DNA of 64,000 nucleotides from Fimbriimonas planktonicus (GCA_965234685.1 OZ248539.1:496001-560000); one strand, 5' to 3'; positions 1 to 9,497 are shown, numbered from the stretch's first letter. A program made the numbers and translations. The notes: generated from the sequence alone by a model not told the origin.

Positions 1-1
1 C

Positions 2-919
2 AGCAATTTGCTGTACGGAACCCTAGGAGCACTTGGTCTCTTGGCCTGCACCGGCCTCGGACTCTGGGGTGCCATGCAACAGGCAACCTGGATGTACGAC
101 CAAGCCGCCACCCGAGGGAACGAGGCCGGCAATATCTCGAGCATGCAGAAAAAGGGCGATACCTTCGGCGTTCTTGCCGAGTACGCCCGCCAAGGCAAGA
201 TCAAGCAAAACCGGATATCCAAATGGATCGCCGCCAAAACCCTGGTGGGCGCTCCGGCGTTTATCTGGCGAGAGGCGATTCTTCAGTTTCGTGGAGGAAT
301 CTGGCAGTACGTCGCATTATCAATCGCAGCGTTTGCCTTAACGGGAGTTGCCACCTTCGGATCGATGAGAATCTCCACCGGTGCGTCGTACCTTTTCATC
401 ATCATGCAAGCGGCGAGCACCTTCATGCTTGCAACCGCGGGTGCCCAGATTGGCTTTGTCGAAACCCTAAAGCGCGTCGATGTTCTAAAGCCACTTCCGT
501 ATTCGCCCAACATCACCGTGTTCTGGGAGGTCATCTCTAAGGCCATCCCGGCGGCGCTTGTCGTCGTTCTAACGTCCGTCGTCGCGGGCTGTTTCCAGCC
601 AAGGCTCTGGAACGAAGCGATAACGCTGGTGTTCGTGCTTCCAAGCTATTCGCTGCTGTTGTCTTCCACCACGATGCTGTCGACACTGCTTTTTCCGGAC
701 GTCGACGACCCTACGCAGCGTGGCTTCCGAAGTTTCATTTCAATGATCGCGCAGGTCTTCGGCACCGTGCCCGGCATCATCTGCTTCTTTGCCGCGTTCG
801 CGCTGCACATCCCGCTACCGTGGGTCATCCCCGTGCTCGTTCCCTTACAGATTGGCCTCGCTTTTGGCCTCTCGTTCATCTCGGGCAACTTTTTCGCGAA
901 CTATAACCCCAGCGAGTAA
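2..919 (+). CDS. Putative ABC exporter membrane subunit (5'-partial)
   Basis: The frame is open to the left edge of the window, so the TTG at position 8 is probably internal and the true start lies outside. The visible 305 codons have about six hydrophobic membrane segments, mostly after residue 95. A cytoplasmic stretch with the sequence FIWREAILQFRGG resembles the WK/WR-E-dxxxxxR element before the transmembrane block in the putative ABC exporter family. I infer the permease half of an ABC exporter whose ATPase gene would lie upstream. There is no enzyme motif. A 51-bp gap separates it from the next gene on the same strand. The family assignment rests on topology and one short motif, so it is moderate. 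Confidence 0.55.
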   Translation, partial: SNLLYGTLGALGLLACTGLGLWGAMQQATWMYDQAATRGNEAGNISSMQKKGDTFGVLAEYARQGKIKQNRISKWIAAKTLVGAPAFIWREAILQFRGGIWQYVALSIAAFALTGVATFGSMRISTGASYLFIIMQAASTFMLATAGAQIGFVETLKRVDVLKPLPYSPNITVFWEVISKAIPAALVVVLTSVVAGCFQPRLWNEAITLVFVLPSYSLLLSSTTMLSTLLFPDVDDPTQRGFRSFISMIAQVFGTVPGIICFFAAFALHIPLPWVIPVLVPLQIGLAFGLSFISGNFFANYNPSE

Positions 920-970
920 ACTAGGGCAGAACCGAATGGCTCTTTTTGTTGTTGAGTCTCCCGTACCGGT

Positions 971-2131
971 ATGAAAATCCGCAGCTCCACTAAGATTGCC
1001 GTTGGCTTTGTTGTCCTTGTTGTAGGCGGATATTTCGGGCGTCAGATCATCACCGACCAGATGATCATGAACGAGAAGTTCAGCCCGATCGCTCCCGGTC
1101 GCGTGAACTTGGTTGGGATCGACGCCGGCGCCGGTTACCGAATCATCACGGCAAACTTCATGGCCCAGCTGGTTGAGGCTTCCGGAGACTTCGACTCCAA
1201 GGACTCTGACAGCGGCGGCGCCACCGAAGGTGCCATCAAGAAGCGAGTCCCCATCAAGGAGCTCCTCCAAACCCTGCAGGGCAACGAGAAGGCGTTGGGC
1301 CAGTTCATCATGGTGCTCAACGAAATGGCCGAAGACGACAGCTGGCCAAGCGTTCGGGTGATTTGGAAGTCGGAAGATATCGAAAAAGCGCTCAACGGCG
1401 ATAAGACACTTGTCAAGCGGCTTGAGCATGACCTGAACATGAAGTTGGACGGGTTGCCACTCTCCATCCTCGACTTTGACTCGATGGAGAACGGCATCAT
1501 CATCGAGACCCCCGTTCCAATGTCCATCCCGATTGGGGGAGAAATCAAAGAGGTCATTGGCCGAGTTCAAGAGCCGTACCGCCCCCGAATCATGAAGGCC
1601 ATTGAGGCACGGCTGAAAGACAAGGGCAATGTCACCCGAGAAATGCAGGCGGGCTACTACAAAGAGGAAGCCGAAAAGATCCTAAAGTCCCCGAAGAATC
1701 GCGAGATCGTCGCCGACTCACTCAAGGGAATGATCTCCAAGGAAACCGCGACAAAACGGACGGAAAATCCAAAGCGAGTGCTGGGCAGTGCTTCGGTAAT
1801 CGTGAGCGACAACTTCATCACCGGCGCTTCCTTCCGCGAATACAAGGGACCAGACAACAAACCGCTTTACGACCTAGTGATCACGCTAAATGACGAAGGC
1901 CGAAAGCGATTGTGGCAATATAGCAAGAAGCGCGTGGGCACCCAGATTCTGATCACTGCCGACGGTATTCCGGTGGCTGCCCCCAGAATCCGACACGAGC
2001 TTGAACAGGGCGAACTCACAATCACCCAAATGCAGGACCGGACCTTGGTCGAAGAAGCGGTTGACTCCATCAACGGCAATGCCAAGAAGGCCGCCGCCTT
2101 ACGAAGCCAGACGAAGACGCGCCCTTCTTAA
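971..2131 (+). CDS. Membrane-anchored protein with a SecD P1-head-like domain
   Basis: The 386-residue protein has an N-terminal membrane anchor (residues 8-26) and a long charged extracytoplasmic region. Residues about 268-368 look like the head part of the SecD P1 domain: a strand with YDLVITLNDEGRKRLW, then a segment ending ITADGIPVAAPRI, then a short helix and ELEQGELTI. SecD normally has six membrane helices with the P1 domain between the first two; here the export helices are absent. This is therefore not a SecD translocase subunit. The role is unknown; binding of an exported protein or a cell-envelope function is possible. It starts a compact co-directional run (gaps of 2-6 bp) that ends in rodA. 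Confidence 0.7.
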   Translation: MKIRSSTKIAVGFVVLVVGGYFGRQIITDQMIMNEKFSPIAPGRVNLVGIDAGAGYRIITANFMAQLVEASGDFDSKDSDSGGATEGAIKKRVPIKELLQTLQGNEKALGQFIMVLNEMAEDDSWPSVRVIWKSEDIEKALNGDKTLVKRLEHDLNMKLDGLPLSILDFDSMENGIIIETPVPMSIPIGGEIKEVIGRVQEPYRPRIMKAIEARLKDKGNVTREMQAGYYKEEAEKILKSPKNREIVADSLKGMISKETATKRTENPKRVLGSASVIVSDNFITGASFREYKGPDNKPLYDLVITLNDEGRKRLWQYSKKRVGTQILITADGIPVAAPRIRHELEQGELTITQMQDRTLVEEAVDSINGNAKKAAALRSQTKTRPS

Positions 2132-2137
2132 ACACCC

Positions 2138-2851
2138 ATGTTAAATCGAACTTCCGCCTTTCTGATCACCGCTTCCGCCGCCCTTGGACTCGCGGGCTGT
2201 GGCTCATCGGGTTACGTCCCCAAAAAGCAGCCGGAAGTTCCACCACTTTCGGAAGCGGGGCTCACCGCCGATGTCCTCCTTCCGCTCAAACCCGGAAGCG
2301 CTTGGACATACCGAGTCGATACGATCATCCAGAATCGCTCGGGAGTTCAGCCTGAAACCGGCGTCATGGAGCTTCGTGTCGCAAAGTACGTCAAAAACGG
2401 CGACGTCACGAACGCGACCCTTGAGTTCGTCCGCGATAATAAGGTCCTCGACGAACAAGAGTGGCGGATCGACAAAACCGGGATCTACCAGATCAGTTCC
2501 GGCACGACGCGTACGAAGTTCTCCAGCCCCGTGCCGTTCCTCATTACTCCCCTCGTGAAGGACAAGATCACCCGATGGAATGGAACGGGCTACACCGTGC
2601 TGCAGAAGGTCGGCAAGATCTCGTCCAGCATTCGCCTTCGCGGTCCTGAAGTGGTCGACACCAGCCTAGGTAAAAAATCTGGCATCGCCGTGGAAACCTT
2701 GACCGAATTTACGGTCGGTACCGTGAAGGGCAACACCGTTTCCACCACTTGGTTTGAACCCAAGGTCGGCATCATTCGTCTTCGCCAAGCCGTGACGCTG
2801 CCAACCGGCAGCGTCACCACGACCCTAAGCCTATCCAAAGGACCCCTATGA
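2138..2851 (+). CDS. Predicted lipoprotein, unknown function
   Basis: The N-terminus is a type II signal peptide with lipobox LAGC at residues 18-21, so the mature protein should be lipid-anchored. The rest (237 aa total) is beta-rich, with a PLKPGSAWTYRV segment near residue 50 and a late WFEPKVGIIRLRQ strand. These two landmarks recur in the two downstream genes and resemble the DUF3108/TapB-like beta-sandwich style. The gene starts 6 bp after the SecD-head-like gene and overlaps the next gene by 4 bp (ATGA), so the set is almost surely cotranscribed. No catalytic residues were seen and no specific function is proposed. Confidence 0.8.
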   Translation: MLNRTSAFLITASAALGLAGCGSSGYVPKKQPEVPPLSEAGLTADVLLPLKPGSAWTYRVDTIIQNRSGVQPETGVMELRVAKYVKNGDVTNATLEFVRDNKVLDEQEWRIDKTGIYQISSGTTRTKFSSPVPFLITPLVKDKITRWNGTGYTVLQKVGKISSSIRLRGPEVVDTSLGKKSGIAVETLTEFTVGTVKGNTVSTTWFEPKVGIIRLRQAVTLPTGSVTTTLSLSKGPL

Positions 2852-3576
2852 AGAAACTCTGGCTCATTCCCACCGTCGCCATCCTCGCGATCGGGTGTAA
2901 CAACGCTACGACGGCAAAGACCGAAGACCCGAAAGAAACGGTTCCAAGCGTCACTTCAAAAGGCCCGGAAGCAACCCCGGCCGTGGATCCAGCTTCCGTT
3001 CCAGCCGAACTCAAGCACGAAGGCTATGAGTACTACGGGCTTGGGGCAGAGAAGCCGATTAACATGGAAATCGTTTCCTCCGCCGGTAATGCCATACAGA
3101 CTGGAGAACAGTCCGTCAAGCTGAAGTCGGTCGAAGGCGGCAAGGCGATTTACGAAATCACGCGAACCGGCCAACTTGGACAGCAGCTCGGCAACATGGA
3201 GGTCCGCGTTGAGAAAGATGCGATTTACGTTCACTCTTCCCCAATCGCAACCGTCGGCGAGAAGGACATCGAGCTCCCTGCATCCCTGGCCCCAGGTTCC
3301 ACATGGAAAACCCGCACGATCGTCAAGCAGGATGGCCAGACCATGGACGTCACCAACGACTTTAAGGTCGAAGGCGTCGAGAAGCTGAAAACCAAGGTCG
3401 GCGAATACGACGCACTTTTGGTTACTTCGAAAGGTTCGGGAACCGTACAGGGGCAAAAGTTACGTATGGAAACTCAGAGCTGGCACGTGAAGGGCCGCGG
3501 AAACATCAAGACCATCATGAAGACCTTTGATGCAACAAACCGCGCAAACACGATCACCATTCAAGAAACCAAGTAA
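2848..3576 (+). CDS. Predicted lipoprotein, paralogue-like to its neighbours
   Basis: It starts with an ATG that overlaps the previous stop codon (ATGA), implying translational coupling. The signal peptide MKKLWLIPTVAILAIGC ends in a lipobox with Cys17. After a low-complexity Thr/Pro/Glu linker, the 242-aa protein is beta-rich, with APGSTWKTRTIV near residue 150 and an alternating strand pattern like the preceding and following proteins. The fold is probably of the DUF3108/TapB type that binds lipids or other ligands at the cell surface, but this is inferred from pattern only. No active-site motif was seen. Confidence 0.8.
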   Translation: MKKLWLIPTVAILAIGCNNATTAKTEDPKETVPSVTSKGPEATPAVDPASVPAELKHEGYEYYGLGAEKPINMEIVSSAGNAIQTGEQSVKLKSVEGGKAIYEITRTGQLGQQLGNMEVRVEKDAIYVHSSPIATVGEKDIELPASLAPGSTWKTRTIVKQDGQTMDVTNDFKVEGVEKLKTKVGEYDALLVTSKGSGTVQGQKLRMETQSWHVKGRGNIKTIMKTFDATNRANTITIQETK

Positions 3577-3578
3577 TC

Positions 3579-4229
3579 ATGTTGCGCACTTTCGGTATCG
3601 CCATTGTCTGCACTTTAGCGGTTGGATTAGGCTCATTTGCGGCCACAAATCTTGTTGGTAAGGGTGTGCCGATGGCGATTTCTTCCGGAAGTGAAAAGCC
3701 CGGCCCGCAACTTGATGCAGTCAACTGCATCCGACCCGCAGACGTCCCTGGATCGGTCGCCGTTCTGAAAATGGGTGGCCTCACGATCCCCGTCGACGTC
3801 CACGCCAACGATCACGCGGGTGAGATGACCATTCGACTTGTCTCCAAGGGCGAAACGATCGACCAAGAGCGCTACCAGTGTTCCGAAAAAGCCTTCCTGC
3901 TCCGCTACGCCGCCGGTGAACGGTTCAGCCCGCCGCTCCCGCTCATGACATTTCCAATGAATGTTGGAGACCGCTGGGACTGGACCGGTGAAATGCACGC
4001 CCAAAGCGAAACCCGAAAGGCCCGCGCAAAGGTGACCAGCGAAGTATCGAAAGCCGATGTTGGCGGCCGAAACATGCCATCGGTAAAGGTGGAAGTCAAG
4101 CTGGAAATCCTTCCAGAAAATTCCGGCGATCCCATCAAACGCTCCCTGACGTTTTGGATGGTCGAGGGCAAAGGCGTCGTTCGCCGTGAGTTCGGAGACG
4201 AATCCGTAAGAGAATCCGCGCCGAGGTAA
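3579..4229 (+). CDS. Exported beta-rich protein, unknown function
   Basis: This 216-aa protein has a hydrophobic N-terminal segment (residues 4-22) that could be a signal peptide or anchor; there is no lipobox Cys. The body has MNVGDRWDWTGEM near residue 130 and FWMVEGKGVVRREF near the C-terminus. These match in position and spacing the G-x-W and W-x-x-x-x-G-x-x-R landmarks in the two lipoproteins upstream. I read the three genes as a tandem family. It starts 2 bp after the previous gene and ends 3 bp before rodA, so it may act in the same envelope process, though no interaction can be shown from sequence. Confidence 0.75.
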   Translation: MLRTFGIAIVCTLAVGLGSFAATNLVGKGVPMAISSGSEKPGPQLDAVNCIRPADVPGSVAVLKMGGLTIPVDVHANDHAGEMTIRLVSKGETIDQERYQCSEKAFLLRYAAGERFSPPLPLMTFPMNVGDRWDWTGEMHAQSETRKARAKVTSEVSKADVGGRNMPSVKVEVKLEILPENSGDPIKRSLTFWMVEGKGVVRREFGDESVRESAPR

Positions 4230-4232
4230 TTC

Positions 4233-5381
4233 ATGGCCGCCATTTCGAACTCCTTTTCCAGCGGGCTAGATTCAAGAAAGCAGGTCGCCAAGCTGGACTA
4301 TGGGCTGATCTTCGCAACCCTCGCCCTTGTCGTGCTGGGCCTCATGTCGATCTACAGCGAAGGCTACGGCAAAGACGGCCTGAGTAACTTTAAGCGGCAA
4401 CTGGTTAACACCGTCATCGGACTCATTCCGATGGCCGCCATGTACTTTGTTCCTATCCGCTTCTTGCAACGTGCCGCAAGCGGTCTGTACATTGCGGTGG
4501 TTGGACTACTTGCCGGCTCATTGGTCATCGGAAAAACCATCAACGGCAGCCAACGCTGGATCGACATTGGACCGCTCCAATTCCAGCCAAGTGACCCGGC
4601 AAAGCTTCTGTCGGTGATTACGCTGGCCGCGTTCTTCACAAACCGGCTGGACCGGATCAAGGAACCATCCACCTTCTTCTGGGGCCTCGCCCACGTCGCC
4701 TTGCCCATCGCGCTCATCCTAAAGCAGCCTCATTTGGCTGCCGCGCTTCTCATGCTTTTCACCGGCTTTGCGATCTCGCTGGTCGCCGGAACCCCCATCA
4801 AGTTCTTTGCCATTGCGGTGGGCGTGTTTACCTTTGTCGCGGCGTCCGTTTTGTTGGTTCCCCCGGTTCGTGACCTTCTCTTGCGCGACTACCAAAAGGA
4901 CCGTATCGAGGGCCTGATGTCCACAACCAAGGACAACAAGGACGCGAACTACCAAACCGACCGCGCTGAAATCGCCTTCGGTGTCGGCGGGCTCTACGGC
5001 ACTGGCTTCCTGAACGGAAAGCAGAAAGAGCTGAAGTTCATTCCCGAACAGCGCAACGACTTCGTCTTCACCGTCCTCGGCGAAGAGACGGGTTTGCTCG
5101 GCTGCACCATCGTCCTCATCGCCTACGCCTTCTTCTTCTATCGGGTCTTCATGATCATGCTGAAGGCGAGCGAGCCGTTCTACCAAATGATGGCGGCGGG
5201 CATTTTCGCCGTGCTCGGATTCCATACCGTCGTGAATCTCGGCATGGTCCTGCAGCTACTCCCCGTCGCGGGAATGTGGCTTCCATTTATGAGCAGCGGC
5301 GGCACCGCCATTTGGCTTTGCCTTGCCTGCGTGGGCCTTCTCCTGAACATTAAGCGCCACGAGCGACCAGTTCTGTTCTAG
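4233..5381 (+). CDS. rodA: Rod-shape protein RodA (SEDS glycosyltransferase)
   Basis: RodA-type SEDS proteins polymerise lipid II into glycan strands together with a class B penicillin-binding protein at the inner membrane. The 382-aa protein has about ten membrane helices. It carries the SEDS landmarks NGSQRWIDIGPLQFQPSDPAK (near residues 105-125), GGLYGTGFLNGKQKELKFIP followed by NDFVFTVLGEETG (near 250-285), and the C-terminal LPFMSSGGT motif. The last distinguishes FtsW/RodA members; the length and the short N-terminus favour RodA over FtsW. No mreBCD or pbp gene lies in view. The stop codon shares the tetranucleotide CTAG with the convergent transporter gene. Confidence 0.92.
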   Translation: MAAISNSFSSGLDSRKQVAKLDYGLIFATLALVVLGLMSIYSEGYGKDGLSNFKRQLVNTVIGLIPMAAMYFVPIRFLQRAASGLYIAVVGLLAGSLVIGKTINGSQRWIDIGPLQFQPSDPAKLLSVITLAAFFTNRLDRIKEPSTFFWGLAHVALPIALILKQPHLAAALLMLFTGFAISLVAGTPIKFFAIAVGVFTFVAASVLLVPPVRDLLLRDYQKDRIEGLMSTTKDNKDANYQTDRAEIAFGVGGLYGTGFLNGKQKELKFIPEQRNDFVFTVLGEETGLLGCTIVLIAYAFFFYRVFMIMLKASEPFYQMMAAGIFAVLGFHTVVNLGMVLQLLPVAGMWLPFMSSGGTAIWLCLACVGLLLNIKRHERPVLF

Positions 5382-7042
5382 TCCACGATCGCGGGCGGAA
5401 TACCAAGAGAAAGCAGAAGCATCTGCGTGATGATGATCTTGTAGATCGTCGCGATCGGAAACAGCACCGAGTAAGCCCCCGTCGCAAGGTCATTCTTCGT
5501 TTGATCCACCGCAAACCCTAGGCTCACCGGCTGAGTCTGCGCCCCCGCATAAACGCCAAACAACACGTTCAACGGAATCTTGAGCGCGTAGTAGCCGAAC
5601 AACATCGTCACCACTCCCGAACCCGCCGTGAGCCCAAGCCCTACCAGAAACACGTTCATCCCCTCGCCATGGGACAGCGTGTTGAAGAAATCGAACCCCG
5701 CGCGGGTACCGATTCCCGCCGAGAACAGAAGCAATCCAAACTGCCGCAAAGTCAAATTTGCCGAATAGGGAAGGCTCCAAACGATCTTTCCCGTCCGCCG
5801 CATCCGCCCCAAAATCAGCGCCATGACCAGCGGCCCTCCGGCAAAGCCGAGCTTGAAATGACTGCCGCCTGGCAACGGAATTGGGATACTTCCCAGCAAC
5901 AAACCTAACGCTAACCCCAGGCAGAACGACAGCAAATCCACTTCGGCAAGCGCGCGGTACGAGTCGCCGAAGAACTTCGACACCCCCTCCATATCCTTCC
6001 GGCGCGCCAAAACGCGAACCCGGTCCCCGAGTTCCAAAACCGTATCCCCGTTCGGAACGAAGTCCAAATCCCCCCTCCGAACCCGGGTGAGCAGGGCCTG
6101 TTGGTGCTGAGGCAGATTCAGTTGCTTCAAAGACCGCCCCGCAATATCCGGCCGACTCACAAAGATTCGCCGCACATCGAACTCGCTGCGATCAAGCTCC
6201 AGCGCTTCGTCCGATCGCTGCCCCAAAACCTTCTCCGCGTACTCAATGTCGATGGCCGAGCCGACCACCGTCACCAGATCCCCTTCTTGCAGCACCAGTC
6301 CGCCGTTCGCGAGCTCCTCGTGGTCTCCCTGACGAACGCGACCGAAAATCAAGTCATGCCCAGGCTCGGAGGCCAACTCGGCGACCGATTTTCCAAATGC
6401 CGCCGGGTTAGTCACCACGACCGTGACCACGGACAGCTTCTGCTTCAGCTTTCGGAAAGCCGGAATCGTCAGTGCTTCCTCCGCCAAGTTCACTCGAAAA
6501 GCGGCCCGGGCCAGAATCATCACGAGCATAGGCCCAAACACGCCCACGGGATAAGCGAGCGAGTAACCAACGACCGGCTCGGCGGTATTGCCTCGCGCCT
6601 CGGTCACCGCGTCGACGGCGCTTGCCAATCCGCTCGCATTCGTAAACGCCCCGCCAAACATCCCCGCCGCCTGCGGCCCAGTTATCCCGTAATGGCGAGA
6701 CGCAAAGTAAGTCGCAATCCCCGCCAAGGTGAGTCCCGAGAGCGCCGTGAGTACGCGCTTTCCACTCTCTCGAGAAAGGATCTGCCCGAAAGACGAAGCC
6801 GACGACAAGCCGATCGTGTAAACCAGCATCGACAGGCCCAGCAGATAAACGATGTCGGGCAAGTGCAAACGCTCGTCAATCGCCCCAATCGCGAGCCCCA
6901 CAAACAGCACCGCCGCCGTGCCTAATCTCGCGCCGCCGACCCGAATTTGACCAAGCGGCAAGCCCAGCGCCGCAACCACAACGAGGAGCAAAAGCGGCTG
7001 CGCAATTAGCATCGCGAGAACGGAGTTTCCGAAATTACGCAC
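5378..7042 (-). CDS. AspT/YidE-family antiporter with two RCK_C domains
   Basis: The protein has two blocks of about five membrane helices flanking a cytoplasmic region with two tandem RCK_C (TrkA-C) domains. Each RCK_C repeat ends in a pattern such as LVLQEGDLVTVVG or VLELGDRVRVLA. The motif GAFTNASGLASAVDA before the cytoplasmic domains matches the family's GALTxxxGLAAA signature. The family includes the aspartate:alanine antiporter AspT, but the substrate cannot be told from sequence. I chose the GTG at 7042 because it leaves about 15 residues before the QPLLLL helix, as in relatives. GTG at 7096 and ATG at 7012 are alternatives. The gene is divergent from ftsK. Confidence 0.85.
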   Translation of the reverse strand: MRNFGNSVLAMLIAQPLLLLVVVAALGLPLGQIRVGGARLGTAAVLFVGLAIGAIDERLHLPDIVYLLGLSMLVYTIGLSSASSFGQILSRESGKRVLTALSGLTLAGIATYFASRHYGITGPQAAGMFGGAFTNASGLASAVDAVTEARGNTAEPVVGYSLAYPVGVFGPMLVMILARAAFRVNLAEEALTIPAFRKLKQKLSVVTVVVTNPAAFGKSVAELASEPGHDLIFGRVRQGDHEELANGGLVLQEGDLVTVVGSAIDIEYAEKVLGQRSDEALELDRSEFDVRRIFVSRPDIAGRSLKQLNLPQHQQALLTRVRRGDLDFVPNGDTVLELGDRVRVLARRKDMEGVSKFFGDSYRALAEVDLLSFCLGLALGLLLGSIPIPLPGGSHFKLGFAGGPLVMALILGRMRRTGKIVWSLPYSANLTLRQFGLLLFSAGIGTRAGFDFFNTLSHGEGMNVFLVGLGLTAGSGVVTMLFGYYALKIPLNVLFGVYAGAQTQPVSLGFAVDQTKNDLATGAYSVLFPIATIYKIIITQMLLLSLGIPPAIVD

Positions 7043-7127
7043 CGAATCCGCACCGCTAGACCACAAACTCACGTTACAATCATGGAACGTTGCCACGGAT
7101 CGGTGACGTGAAAGGTGAATTCAACGG

Positions 7128-9464
7128 ATGAAAGCAGGCAACAAAGCCCGCAAGCCGACTGCAAAAGCCGCGAAACCCGCGGCAGCTTCGCATCGAAAGC
7201 TTGATGTTCTCGGTCTCAGCATGATTGCCCTCGGGCTGATCATCTGGGTCGCCCTCGCCACCGCCCAAGCCGGGTTGGTCGGCGATGCATTAGGCAATGC
7301 CTTCCGCACCCTCTTTGGCCAAGGCGCATGGGCCGCTCCGTTTGCATTTGTCGCCGGTGGCGTCGGTCTGGTCCGAGGCACCGGCTGGACCTGGCACCGA
7401 TTCGCCTGGGGCCTCTGCCTGATCCTTGTGGCCGCTTTGGCCGGGCTTTCCTATCGACTCGGCGGTGACCCTTTCGACCCCGTCAACATCACCGGCGGTG
7501 GTGGCTACCTCGGCGCGGTCATTGTTTACGCCACCGTCAGCATGATTGGTACGGCAACCCCGGTCGGCATCGGTCTACTCGGCCTCATTGGTCTCGTGCT
7601 CGTGGCCGATGCACCGATCCGCGTTTGGATCGAACGCGGAAAGCAGCAAGCAAAGCAAGTTCGCGAGATGCTGCCAGAAATGCCAAAGCGAGCCCCGAAG
7701 GCAACCAATCCCGAAGCCGAGCGCGCCCGCATGAAGCCGCTCTTCAAGCACGCCGTTGAGCCAGAACCTGAACCTGAACCCGCGCCAGTAGAGAAGCCCT
7801 CGCGGCGGATGCCGCTGGAAGCCCCCGTCCTTGAAGACGAAGCCCCCGCCAAGGAACCGACCGTACCCCGTCGCCGCGAGCTCATCGGACTCGGCGCAAC
7901 CGTTCAAAAGAAGGTCGAAGAGGAGAAAGAGACGGTCGCTCTTCCGACCGAAGTTCCCGTTCCCGCCGAAGGCTACACTCTCCCGCCGATCACCCTGCTT
8001 GCCGAAAACATCATGCAGCCGGCGCGCTCGCCCATCGAGATGCAGCAGAACATCGAGACCCTCGAAGGCACCCTCGAACAGTTCGGCATCGATGCCAGCG
8101 TGGTAGAAGTCGCTACCGGTCCCACCGTTACGCGTTACGAAATCCAACTCGGCCCCGGCGTTCGCGTCAACCGAATCACTGCCCTCGCCGACAATATCGC
8201 GATGGACTTGGCCGCGTCCAGCATCCGCGTCGAAGCCCCCATCCCCGGCAAAGCCGCCATCGGAATCGAAATCCCCAATGCGACTCCGGCCATGGTCACG
8301 CTAAGAGAACTCTGCGAAACCAAGGAGTTCACCGGCCACCCGAGCCGCCTCCTGGTCGCCCTTGGCCGAGACGTTAGCGGTAAGAATAAGTACGCAGACC
8401 TCACCAAAATGCCGCACTTGCTCATAGGCGGTGCCACCAACTCTGGTAAGTCCATCGGCCTTGCGACCCTCATCACCAGTCTCCTGATGCGCAACACGCC
8501 GAAGGAAGTTCGGCTGGTCATGATCGACCCGAAGCGGGTCGAACTCACCCTCTTCGACCGCATTCCGCATCTCATGTGCCCGGTCATCAAAGACGTCAAG
8601 GAGGCCGCTGGCGTCCTTCGCGCCGTTTGGCGAGAGATGGACCGCCGCTACGACCTGTGTAGCGAAGCCGGCGTACGAAACATCGAAGGCTGGAACAACC
8701 AGGCCAGCTTCAACGAGAAGCTTCCGTACATCGTGGTCATCGTCGACGAGCTCGCCGACCTCATGATCCAGTGCGGCGCGGAAGTCGAAACCGTCATTGT
8801 CCGCCTAGCCCAGCTCGCCCGCGCCGTCGGAATCCACCTCGTCATCGCCACCCAGCGGCCCTCGGTCGACGTCATCACCGGCCTCATCAAGGCGAACATT
8901 CCGTCGCGAATCGCCTTCTCCGTCGCCAGCCAAATCGACTCGCGCACCATCATCGACTCGAAGGGTGCAGAAAACCTCATCGGCCGTGGCGACATGCTGT
9001 TCCAGCCCGTCGACGCCATGAAGCCGACCCGAATCCAAGGCTGCTTCGTCTCGGAGAAAGAGATTGACGCCGTCTGCCGATTCTGGCGCGAGCAGCAATC
9101 GCCGGATTACGTCCTTCAGCCCGTCGAAGCCACTGGGGAACCTGGCAAGCGAACCCGCGAAGACGAAGAGCCCGACGAGGAGATGGACGGCCTTTGGGAA
9201 GACGCCGTCCGATGGGTGGTGGAGCGCGGAGAGGCGAGCACGTCGATGCTTCAGCGCAAGTTTAAAATCGGCTTCCAGCGCGCCTCGCGCCTTCTGGACG
9301 TGATGGAAGAACGCGGCATCGTCGGCCCACGAGACGGCCCCCGCCCGCGAGAAGTTTTGCTGAATGTCCTGGACGTCGATGCAATCTTCGGCCAAGCGCC
9401 GCTGTATGAAATCGGAGGAACGCTTGACGATGAACTGCCGCCCGAAGAAGAGGATGAGCATTAA
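7128..9464 (+). CDS. ftsK: DNA translocase FtsK/SpoIIIE
   Basis: FtsK pumps chromosomal DNA through the closing septum. The 778-aa protein has four N-terminal membrane helices (about residues 25-170), a Pro/Glu-rich linker, the alpha-beta motor domain with Walker A GGATNSGKS near residue 435, and MIDPKRVELTLF and a Walker B VIVDELADLM further on. It ends in a winged-helix gamma domain (about 690-760, RKFKIGFQRASRLLDVMEERGIVG) that recognises polar DNA sequences. The length and domain order are typical. A Shine-Dalgarno-like AAAGGTG lies about 11 nt before the ATG. Confidence 0.97.
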   Translation: MKAGNKARKPTAKAAKPAAASHRKLDVLGLSMIALGLIIWVALATAQAGLVGDALGNAFRTLFGQGAWAAPFAFVAGGVGLVRGTGWTWHRFAWGLCLILVAALAGLSYRLGGDPFDPVNITGGGGYLGAVIVYATVSMIGTATPVGIGLLGLIGLVLVADAPIRVWIERGKQQAKQVREMLPEMPKRAPKATNPEAERARMKPLFKHAVEPEPEPEPAPVEKPSRRMPLEAPVLEDEAPAKEPTVPRRRELIGLGATVQKKVEEEKETVALPTEVPVPAEGYTLPPITLLAENIMQPARSPIEMQQNIETLEGTLEQFGIDASVVEVATGPTVTRYEIQLGPGVRVNRITALADNIAMDLAASSIRVEAPIPGKAAIGIEIPNATPAMVTLRELCETKEFTGHPSRLLVALGRDVSGKNKYADLTKMPHLLIGGATNSGKSIGLATLITSLLMRNTPKEVRLVMIDPKRVELTLFDRIPHLMCPVIKDVKEAAGVLRAVWREMDRRYDLCSEAGVRNIEGWNNQASFNEKLPYIVVIVDELADLMIQCGAEVETVIVRLAQLARAVGIHLVIATQRPSVDVITGLIKANIPSRIAFSVASQIDSRTIIDSKGAENLIGRGDMLFQPVDAMKPTRIQGCFVSEKEIDAVCRFWREQQSPDYVLQPVEATGEPGKRTREDEEPDEEMDGLWEDAVRWVVERGEASTSMLQRKFKIGFQRASRLLDVMEERGIVGPRDGPRPREVLLNVLDVDAIFGQAPLYEIGGTLDDELPPEEEDEH

Positions 9465-9497
9465 GGCATTCCCGTGTTATCCTAAATTCGAGCAAAA

